10,758 nt of DNA from Pseudomonadota bacterium (lineage in GTDB: Bacteria > Myxococcota_A > Polyangia > Polyangiales > Ga0077539), in assembly GCA_023428035.1 (NCBI GenBank), contig JAEYZO010000698.1, positions 1 through 10,758 of the forward strand. The letters are read 5' to 3'. Below, one piece after another: positions 5,367 to 10,758 of this stretch. How positions within the stretch are numbered: the first letter of the stretch is position 1; each line of letters starts with the position of its first letter. The position numbers and the translations under genes are program-made. The notes beneath the pieces are model-generated. The model searched no databases and had not been told where the DNA came from. It saw only the letters and a list, made by a program, of their open reading frames with translations.

Positions 5367-5440
5367 CCCTCCGAACGACCCACGGCCCGCTGCGAGCACC
5401 CCTCCGGCGGGCCGAAGTCATTTCGCCCCATCGCGCGCCG

Positions 5441-6184
5441 ATGCCCGACCGCACCCTCTACGTCCTCCCGGTGTCGCCCTGGTCCGCGAGCGCGCGCTGG
5501 GCGCTCGACCACCACGGGCTCGCGTACCGCACGGTCGTTCACGTGCCCTTCCTCGGCGAGCCCCGGTTTCGGCTGGTCGTCGGGCGACGCCCCGGCCGCG
5601 CCACCGTGCCCGTGCTCGTCGAGGGCGGGCTGCGACTCACCGAGTCCGTCGACATCGCGCGACACGCCGACCGCCTCGGCGGCGGCGCTCCCCTCTTCCC
5701 GCCGGGCCGCGACGCCGACGTGCTCCGCTGGGTGAAGGTCGCCCACGACGCGATGAGCGCGTCCCGGGGCCTCGTGCCGAAGGCCATGCTCGACAGCGAC
5801 GAGGCCCTCGACGAGGCGCTCCCCGTGCCCGCGCCGGGCCTCGTGCGCGCCCTCGCGCGCCCCGTCACCCGCTACGCCACGCGCTGGTTCGCAGAGAAGT
5901 ACAACCTCGACCTCGACGACGTCACGGGCGCCAAGGCGGGCCTCCGAGCGGGCCTCGACGCGCTCCGCGAGGGCCTCCGCGAGAGCCCCCGGTACCTCCT
6001 GGGCGAGTTCTCCTTCGCCGACATCGCGACCTCAGGGATGCTCCAGGCCGTCAAGCCCGTCGAGCACCCGCGCTACCCCCTCCCGCCCGCGACGCGGCGC
6101 GCGTGGGCCCACGACGACCTCGCCGAGGAGTACGGCGACCTCGTCGCGTGGCGCGACGCGCTCTACCGAGACCACCGGGGCTGA
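5441..6184 (+). CDS. Glutathione S-transferase-like protein
   Basis: A 247-residue protein with the two-domain GST layout. The N-terminal thioredoxin-like domain (about 4-85) begins TLYVLPVSPWSASARWAL, where Ser12/Ser15 sit in the catalytic Ser/Cys region. It has the cis-proline pair V56-P57 (TVPVL) and the E68-S69 pair that holds the gamma-glutamyl group of glutathione. The all-helical C-terminal domain (about 100-245) carries LLGEFSFADIA near residue 190, the N-capping box typical of GSTs. Cytosolic glutathione conjugation or a thiol-dependent isomerase/reductase activity is expected; the substrate cannot be read. The ATG at 5441 is chosen because translation upstream of it runs through the tRNA remnant. 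This is the first resident gene right of the island. It converges on the mannosyltransferase with 4 bases between stops, leaving no room for a terminator between them. Confidence 0.85.
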   Translation: MPDRTLYVLPVSPWSASARWALDHHGLAYRTVVHVPFLGEPRFRLVVGRRPGRATVPVLVEGGLRLTESVDIARHADRLGGGAPLFPPGRDADVLRWVKVAHDAMSASRGLVPKAMLDSDEALDEALPVPAPGLVRALARPVTRYATRWFAEKYNLDLDDVTGAKAGLRAGLDALREGLRESPRYLLGEFSFADIATSGMLQAVKPVEHPRYPLPPATRRAWAHDDLAEEYGDLVAWRDALYRDHRG

Positions 6185-6188
6185 GCGA

Positions 6189-6911
6189 TCAGATCTGGCC
6201 GCGGAGCGCGTCGAGGCGGAGCTTCCACACCATCAAGATCGCCTCGGCGAAGATCTTTCGAGACATCTTCGAGGCCCCCGCGCGGCGGTCGACGAAGAGG
6301 ATCGGCACCTCGGTGACCTTCATCCCCCGGAGGATCGCGCGGTAGGTCAGCTCGATCTGGAACGAGTACCCGTTGCTCCGCACCGCCGTGATGTCGATGC
6401 GATCCAGCGCCTCGCGGGTGAAGGCCTTGTAGCCCGAGGTGAGGTCGCGCACCGAGAGCCCGAGGATCGTGCGCGAGTACACGCTCCCGCCCTTCGAGAT
6501 CACGTGCCGCCCCGGGCCCCAACCCTCGACCCCACCACCAGGGATGTTGCGCGAGCCGATCACCACGTCGGCCCCGGCGTCGATCGCGCGGAGAAAATCC
6601 GGCAGGTACTTCGGGTCGTGCGAGTGATCGGTGTCCATCTCGAAGACGACGTCGAAGTCGCGGTCGAGGGCCCAGCGAAAGCCTTCGAGGTACGCGCTGC
6701 CGAGGCCCATCTTGCCCGGCCGGTGGAGCACCTGTACCCGCGGGTCGCGCGCAGCGGCCTCGTCGGCGAGCGCGCCGGTGCCGTCGGGGGAGTTGTCGTC
6801 GACCACCAGCACCGCGGCCTCGGGCAGCACGGCGAACACCCCGGCGAGGAAGCTCGGGAGGTTCTCTCGCTCGTTGTAGGTCGGCGTAATGATCAGGATC
6901 CGCCGGGGCAT
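6189..6911 (-). CDS. Polyprenol-phosphate mannosyltransferase (DPM1-type GT2)
   Basis: A 240-residue family 2 glycosyltransferase of the dolichol-phosphate-mannose-synthase type. It has the nucleotide-binding start LIITPTYNERENL (6-18), VVDDNSPDGT (36-45), HRPGKMGLGSAY (63-74) and the metal-binding MDTDHSHDP (D93-x-D95). The acceptor-side segments GSRNIPGGG, LTSGYKAF, NGYSFQIEL and VDRRAGASKMS follow. It is predicted to transfer mannose from GDP-mannose to polyprenyl phosphate on the inner face of the cytoplasmic membrane, supplying lipid-linked mannose for envelope glycans or protein mannosylation. There is no C-terminal membrane domain, so it is the compact soluble class that binds the membrane peripherally. 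ATG 6911 is preferred over GTG 6923 because it abuts the first strand. It is transcribed away from the FadL operon across an 80-base gap. Other sugars (glucose) are possible for this subfamily. Confidence 0.92.
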   Translation of the reverse strand: MPRRILIITPTYNERENLPSFLAGVFAVLPEAAVLVVDDNSPDGTGALADEAAARDPRVQVLHRPGKMGLGSAYLEGFRWALDRDFDVVFEMDTDHSHDPKYLPDFLRAIDAGADVVIGSRNIPGGGVEGWGPGRHVISKGGSVYSRTILGLSVRDLTSGYKAFTREALDRIDITAVRSNGYSFQIELTYRAILRGMKVTEVPILFVDRRAGASKMSRKIFAEAILMVWKLRLDALRGQI

Positions 6912-6991
6912 ACGCGCCGCCACCGTAGCGACAGCCGCGCGGCGGAAGCAAGCGCGCGACGAAGCCGTTGCGGTGTAGCGTGCGGCCCGCG
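6912..6991. promoter_or_regulatory. Divergent intergenic region between the mannosyltransferase and FadL genes
   Basis: This 80-base stretch separates two divergent starts and must hold the promoter for the three-gene FadL operon and probably one for the mannosyltransferase. It is GC-rich, and I see no clear -35/-10 pair, operator palindrome or Shine-Dalgarno for either start. The assignment rests on gene orientation only. Confidence 0.35.
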
Positions 6992-8200
6992 ATGCGCGCC
7001 GCGGCGTTGGCCCTCACCCTCACCCTCGTGCCCGCGTCGGCGTGGGCCTCTCCCCCCGAGCTCTTCGGCTTCGGCGCGCGAAGCTCGGCGATGGCCAGCA
7101 CCGGCGCGTCGTTCGCGGGCGACTACAGCGCGGTCTACGCCAACCCCGCGGGGCTCGGTCACCTCCGCGATCGTGCGTTCACCCTCGGCGTCGCCGGGGC
7201 CTCCTTCGCGCTCGACCTCGGTGAGTCGCGCGTCCCCGCCGACACGGGCTTCGGCACCACCATCGGGCTCTCGCTACCCTTGCCCTTCAGGGGCGCGCTG
7301 CGGAACCGCGTCGGCGTCGGCCTCGGGTTCTTCACGCCCACCAACGTCGTCGTGCGAGGGAGGATCCTCCGGCCCGAGACGCCGCAGTTCCCGATCCTGC
7401 CCGACCGCGTGCAGAGCGTGTCGGTGATGGCCGGCCTCGGCGTCGACCTCGGCTACGGCTTCTCCGTCGGCGGAGGCGTGATGGTCATGGCGGGGCTCAC
7501 GGGGGCCGTCCTCGTGAGCGCCGACGCCTCGGGCCGCGCGGGGTCGCGCATCGACACGCAGCTCGTCGCGACCTGGTCGCCCGTAGCCGGGGTGCAGTGG
7601 CGCGGCAGGCACCTGCGCCTCGGAGCGACCTTCCGCGGCGAGGTCGAGGCGCGCTTCCTCGTGACCATCGAGGCGCGCGACCTCGGGATCAACATCCCCG
7701 TGCTGAACATCTCGGGCGTCGCGCAGTACGACCCCGCGCAGCTCCAGCTCGAGGCCGCCTGGGTCGCCAACGGCTGGACCGTCGCCCTCGCCCTCACCGG
7801 CAAGCGCTGGAGCGACTGGCCGGGCCCCGTCGAGGCCACCACGCCCTCCTCCCCCGCGCCCCCCGCGGTGGAGTTCTCCGACACGCTCGTGCCGCGCGTC
7901 GCGTTCGAGCGCCGCTGGGCCTGGGTCGACGGCACCCGCGTCGCCCTCCGCGGAGGCTACTTCTACGAGCCCTCACCCGCGCCAACAGCGAACGCCTCTC
8001 GGGCCTACCTCGACAACGACCGCCACGCGTTCACCGCCGGGCTCGGCCTCGGCGCCCGCGCCGCCGGGTCGCGCCTCGAGGTCGACCTCTGGGCGCAGCT
8101 CCACTGGCTCGCGCCCCGCGACGCGACGCTCCCGCAGGGCGCGGTCTCTCACGGCGGCACCGCGCTCGCTCTCGGCTCCACCGCCACGGTGACCTTCTGA
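6992..8200 (+). CDS. FadL/OmpP1-family outer-membrane channel, first of two
   Basis: A 402-residue outer-membrane beta-barrel of the FadL/OmpP1/TodX family, which carries hydrophobic molecules (fatty acids, aromatics) across the outer membrane. A signal peptide (MRAAALALTLTLVPASAWA, cut after A19) is followed by the hatch-domain region with FGARSSAMAS and YANPAGL (NPAGL at 51-55), the family hallmark. The barrel shows alternating polar/aliphatic strands. Late in the chain sits PSPAPTANASRAYLDNDRH (DNDRH at 341-345), matching the SPVP...PDxDR signature of FadL. The last residues ATVTF end in the Phe expected for recognition by the BAM machinery. ATG 6992 places the start at the signal peptide; a TTG at 6968 is in frame but would add residues before it. 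First gene of an operon, its stop overlapping the next start (TGATG, 8198-8202). Substrate unknown. Confidence 0.9.
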   Translation: MRAAALALTLTLVPASAWASPPELFGFGARSSAMASTGASFAGDYSAVYANPAGLGHLRDRAFTLGVAGASFALDLGESRVPADTGFGTTIGLSLPLPFRGALRNRVGVGLGFFTPTNVVVRGRILRPETPQFPILPDRVQSVSVMAGLGVDLGYGFSVGGGVMVMAGLTGAVLVSADASGRAGSRIDTQLVATWSPVAGVQWRGRHLRLGATFRGEVEARFLVTIEARDLGINIPVLNISGVAQYDPAQLQLEAAWVANGWTVALALTGKRWSDWPGPVEATTPSSPAPPAVEFSDTLVPRVAFERRWAWVDGTRVALRGGYFYEPSPAPTANASRAYLDNDRHAFTAGLGLGARAAGSRLEVDLWAQLHWLAPRDATLPQGAVSHGGTALALGSTATVTF

Positions 8201-9552
8201 TGCGCGCCCCCGCGATCACCCTCGGCCTCGCGCTGGTCGCCGCGCCCTGCCTCGCGCGCGCGAACCCCCTCGACATGTACGGCTTCACGTCGCGCTCCGC
8301 CGCCCTCGCCGGCGCGGTCACGGGCGACGTCGCGGACCCGAGCGCGAACCACTACAACCCCGCGGGCCTCGCTCGGATGCGCGGCTTTCGCCTCGACGCG
8401 GGCTACCTCCACGCCGCGCCCTCGCTCCGACTCAACGGCGCCGACACCGCGGTCGACCCCTCGCGCGGCGCCATCGCCGCCCTCGGCGCTCCGGGCCGTC
8501 TCTTCGGCGTGCGCTTCGCGTTCGGCCTCGCGGTGCACCTCCCCGACGACCGGCTCTCGCAGGTGCGCGCGCTCCCGCAGCAGCAGCCCCGCTGGGAGCT
8601 CTACGGCGTGCGCCTGCAGCGCCTGTTCGTCGCCGCGAACCTCGCGGTGGCGATCACGCCCTGGCTCCGCGTCGGCGGAGGGCTCGCGTTCATGGCCTCG
8701 ACCCGCGGCGGCATCGAGATCGAGGGGCGCATCGCGGCGCTCAACCCCAACACCTCGCAGCTCACGCACACCGTCGACGCCGACCTCACCTCGGTGCGCT
8801 ACCTCCTGCTCGGCGCGCAGGCCGACATCGGCCGGAGGGTGAACGTCGGCGTGTCGTTCCGCGACGAGTTCAGGCTCGACACGCAGCTCGACGCGAACCT
8901 CCAGGGGCAGATCGTCGTGGGGCCCATCGAGAACCCGCGGTCCCTCGCGATCCCCGGGGCGTACAACCTCCGCTCGCGCACCCTGACAGCCTTTCAGCCG
9001 CGGCAGCTCAACGTGGGCGCCGCGTGGAGGCCGACCGACCGGCTCCGGCTCGGGCTCGACCTCGCGTGGGTGCAGTGGTCCCGCTACGAGAACCCCACGG
9101 CGTCGCTCGACGTGAGCCTCGACCTGGTGATCCCGCCGAGCCTCCCTGGGATCTCCCAACCCACCGTGCCGCGCCCCGCGCAGCGGGAGCCCATGCGCTT
9201 CAGCGACACCCTGACCGTGAGGGTCGGGGGCGAGTACACGGTCCCGCTCGGGCGGCACAGCCTCGACCTGCGCGCGGGCTACTACTGGGACCCGTCGCCC
9301 GTGCCCGCGCAGCCCGGCGTCACCAACTTCGTCGACAACGACCGCCACGTCGCCTCGCTCGGCGCGGGCTTCACCTGGCGCGACCCGGCCCGCTGGCTCG
9401 CGGGGGCGATCCACTTCGACGTGCACGCTGCGATGCAGTTCGTCCCCTCGCGCGACTACGCCAAGGCCGACCCCAACGACGCCGTCGGCGACTACCGCGC
9501 GGGCGGCACGGCGCTCGTGCTCGGCGCCAACGCGGGGGTGGAATTCCGATGA
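8200..9552 (+). CDS. FadL/OmpP1-family outer-membrane channel, second of two
   Basis: A 450-residue paralogue of the preceding protein. The signal peptide MRAPAITLGLALVAAPCLARA is followed by NPLDMYGFTSRSAALAGA and the hallmark HYNPAGL (NPAGL at 53-57). The conserved late motif reads GYYWDPSPVPAQPG and VDNDRH (379-383), closer to the textbook FadL SPVPxQ...PDxDR than in the first gene. The protein is about 50 residues longer, the extra length lying partly in loops such as PPSLPGISQPTVPRPAQ. The chain ends AGVEFR, so the terminal aromatic that BAM recognises is followed by one Arg; the first copy ends directly in Phe. Translation is coupled at both ends: TGATG with the first FadL gene and ATGA with the lipoprotein gene. 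The pair probably arose by tandem duplication followed by divergence. Transport direction and substrate are unknown. Confidence 0.9.
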   Translation: MRAPAITLGLALVAAPCLARANPLDMYGFTSRSAALAGAVTGDVADPSANHYNPAGLARMRGFRLDAGYLHAAPSLRLNGADTAVDPSRGAIAALGAPGRLFGVRFAFGLAVHLPDDRLSQVRALPQQQPRWELYGVRLQRLFVAANLAVAITPWLRVGGGLAFMASTRGGIEIEGRIAALNPNTSQLTHTVDADLTSVRYLLLGAQADIGRRVNVGVSFRDEFRLDTQLDANLQGQIVVGPIENPRSLAIPGAYNLRSRTLTAFQPRQLNVGAAWRPTDRLRLGLDLAWVQWSRYENPTASLDVSLDLVIPPSLPGISQPTVPRPAQREPMRFSDTLTVRVGGEYTVPLGRHSLDLRAGYYWDPSPVPAQPGVTNFVDNDRHVASLGAGFTWRDPARWLAGAIHFDVHAAMQFVPSRDYAKADPNDAVGDYRAGGTALVLGANAGVEFR

Positions 9553-10595
9553 GGCGCGCGCTCCTCGCCGCGGCCCTCTGCGTGGCGTGCGGCACCCTCA
9601 CGTCGCCCGGCGAAGGCGACCGCGACCTCCCCGTCGGGCGCGGCGGCCCCTTTCGCCTGCTCGGCCCGGCGGACCTCGACGGGCGCACCTGCGTCGTGAG
9701 CGACCGCTCGTCGCGCCTCGACGACCCCTCGGTGGCGCGCGCAGGCGACGGCTCCGTGCGCTTGTACTTCACCGTCGACGACGGGGCCGCGCGCTCGATC
9801 TCCACCGCGCGCCTCGACGGCCCGACCGGGCCCGCGGGAGAGCCCACCGCCTCGCTGCGCGCGACGCTCCCCTGGCACGAGGGTTCGGTCGAAGCCCCCG
9901 AGGTGATCCGCACGGCCGCCGGCGAGTGGTGGATGCTCTACGCGAGCGCTGGAGGCATCGGGCTCGCGCGGAGCGCCGACGGAGTGAGCTTCACCGCCGA
10001 CCCCGAGCCGCTCCTCAGGGCGGACGCCACGACGGGCGAGTCGACGCCCGCGCGGAGCCCCGCGGTGGTCGAGAGCGCGCCGGGGCGCTTCCTCGTCGCG
10101 TACGAGAGCGCGGGAGCGGTGTGGGGCGCGGAGCTCGTCGCCGCGACGGGCGCGGTCAGCCGTCTCGACGGCGACCCGGGCGTCGACGGTCGGCAGCCGC
10201 TGCTCGCGCCGAGCGACGACGCCGTGGACGCAGGGGTCGTCGGCTTCGCGTCGGGCTCCGTCGGAGACCCCTCGCTCACCCTCGAGAGCACCGCCATCGG
10301 ACGGTCGCTCTGGAGGCTCTACGCCACCACGCGCAGCGCCCCCGTGCGCTCCGACGCCGGGGTCGCCCCGCTGCTCACGCTCGGGGTCGCGGGCAGCTTC
10401 GACGGCCTGCGCTTCAGCCGCGACGCGAACCCCACGCTGCGCGCCCGCTCCGACGGGACGGTCACGTCTCCGGACGTGCTCGCCGACGGCGCTCGGAGGA
10501 CCTGGCTCTACGCGGGAGGGCGCTGCGACAGCGCGGGGAGGGTGCGGGGGATCGTCGTCGCGGTCGCCCCGGGGAACGCGTCGGTGACGCCCTGA
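9549..10595 (+). CDS. Putative lipoprotein with a five-bladed beta-propeller (GH43/32-like fold)
   Basis: Predicted 348 residues. The N-terminus MRRALLAAALCVAC fits a lipoprotein signal with Cys14 as the lipidated residue, although the -3 position is Cys instead of the usual Leu. The body shows five repeats, each an acidic or polar residue plus Pro, a short strand, then an aromatic LY/AY strand: DDPSV...RLYFT (near 57-73), EAPEV...WWMLYAS (near 114-131), RSPAV...FLVAYES (near 171-183), GDPSL...LWRLYAT (near 237-259) and TSPDV...TWLYAGG (near 307-321). This is the pattern of the five-bladed arabinanase/levansucrase-type propeller. The acidic residues at repeats 1, 2 and 4 could form the central catalytic set, but enzyme activity is unproven; a binding or accessory role is equally likely. 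It overlaps the second FadL gene by ATGA, with GGGGGTGG just upstream as ribosome site, implying a periplasmic or outer-membrane partner for the channels. Confidence 0.75.
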   Translation: MRRALLAAALCVACGTLTSPGEGDRDLPVGRGGPFRLLGPADLDGRTCVVSDRSSRLDDPSVARAGDGSVRLYFTVDDGAARSISTARLDGPTGPAGEPTASLRATLPWHEGSVEAPEVIRTAAGEWWMLYASAGGIGLARSADGVSFTADPEPLLRADATTGESTPARSPAVVESAPGRFLVAYESAGAVWGAELVAATGAVSRLDGDPGVDGRQPLLAPSDDAVDAGVVGFASGSVGDPSLTLESTAIGRSLWRLYATTRSAPVRSDAGVAPLLTLGVAGSFDGLRFSRDANPTLRARSDGTVTSPDVLADGARRTWLYAGGRCDSAGRVRGIVVAVAPGNASVTP

Positions 10596-10629
10596 GCCTG
10601 TGGCCCGCGGGCGACACCGTGGAGCAGCG

Positions 10630-10758
10630 TCACGGGATGGCGCGGCACTCCGCGGCCCAGCGACCGCCCAGGGCGACGCAGCGGGCGCGCGCCTCGCGGG
10701 ACCCCTCCCGGTTGCCCGTCTGCTGACGCGCGGCGGCGAGGACGAACCAGGCCTGCGC
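10630..10758 (-). CDS. C-terminal end of a TPR-like protein, cut by the window edge
   Basis: The last 42 codons of a minus-strand gene that enters from the right edge and stops at TGA 10630-10632. The visible part contains AWFVLAAARQQTGNREGSR followed by EARARCVALGG and ends WAAECRAIP. The W...LA.A....GNR.GA..A spacing fits one tetratricopeptide repeat followed by a capping helix, and the two Cys near the end could form a disulfide if the protein is exported. Codon bias is strong. It converges on the lipoprotein gene with 34 bases between the stops. Only the C-terminus is seen, so the protein's role cannot be stated. Confidence 0.6.
   Translation of the reverse strand, partial: AQAWFVLAAARQQTGNREGSREARARCVALGGRWAAECRAIP

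Noticed and set aside
5021..5746. A long minus-strand open frame crossing the tRNA fragment and the start of the GST gene; a second minus frame at 5083-5454 contains ERATGIEPATFSLGS
   Set aside because: The GIEPATFSLGS string is simply the antisense translation of a tRNA T arm and anticodon arm, a familiar false protein. Only the part from GTG 5272 to 5021 looks coding and is annotated.
5284..6345. A 353-codon plus-strand frame over the GST gene
   Set aside because: Arg/Pro-rich shadow with no motif; the overlapping GST frame has the correct fold signature.
6163..7101. A 312-codon minus-strand frame overlapping the mannosyltransferase
   Set aside because: It is a shifted reading of the GT2 gene, rich in Arg/Gly/Pro; the GT2 frame carries all conserved motifs.
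8149..9426. A 425-codon minus-strand open frame antisense to the second FadL gene
   Set aside because: High GC produces long antisense frames; its translation is Arg/Glu/His-rich without any domain, while the plus frame has a signal peptide and FadL motifs.
10596..10629. Terminator between the convergent lipoprotein and TPR-like genes
   Set aside because: Only a 10-base palindrome GCCCGCGGGC is present, with no loop or T-run; common by chance at this GC content.

Overview
The window looks like chromosomal DNA of a very high-GC Gram-negative bacterium, most likely a myxobacterial-type lineage (Myxococcota, Polyangia-like). The evidence is the extreme third-position GC of the right half (49 of 60 bases are G or C on the line starting at 8041), the FadL-type outer-membrane proteins, a lipoprotein and a TPR-like protein. 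The taxonomic call is inference from composition and gene style, not from a marker gene.

The window falls into two parts. The left half (1 to about 5366) reads as the right end of a genomic island. It ends in a 44-base fragment that reproduces the 3' part of a glycine tRNA with anticodon CCC (5323-5366) but has no 5' half, which is the classic remnant left by a tRNA-targeting tyrosine recombinase. No integrase is present, so the integrase and the intact tRNA should lie to the left of the window. The island carries a full-length Mrr type IV restriction endonuclease (131-1033, minus) and a small stand-alone GIY-YIG nuclease (1101-1493, minus). Next come a secreted protein with an Asp-rich calcium-loop motif (1547-2287, minus) and the 5'-truncated gene overlapping its start (2284-2637, minus). 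A phage/ICE-like two-gene plus-strand unit follows: a helical protein and a zinc-ribbon protein (2711-3528). A minus-strand run of unrecognised proteins (83, 51, 290 and 128 residues; 5272 down to 3467) completes it. The stretch from about 1100 to 2690 is much poorer in GC (29 of 60 on the lines starting at 1141 and 1801), so the island itself is a mosaic.

The right half (5367-10758) looks like resident chromosome. A glutathione S-transferase-like gene (5441-6184, plus) converges on a polyprenol-phosphate mannosyltransferase (DPM1-type GT2; 6189-6911, minus), with only 4 bases between their stop codons. Across an 80-base divergent gap starts a tightly overlapping three-gene operon: two tandem FadL/OmpP1-family outer-membrane channels (6992-8200 and 8200-9552, joined by TGATG) and a putative lipoprotein predicted to form a five-bladed beta-propeller (9549-10595, joined by ATGA). 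The C-terminal end of a minus-strand, TPR-like gene runs off the right edge.

The points most worth following are the tRNA-Gly(CCC) attachment remnant, which defines the island and predicts its other end; the paired FadL channels translationally coupled to a propeller lipoprotein; the Mrr/GIY-YIG pair as possible anti-phage cargo; and the unrecognised minus-strand cluster next to the attachment site. I found no CRISPR array, rRNA, complete tRNA, insertion sequence or convincing intrinsic terminator.
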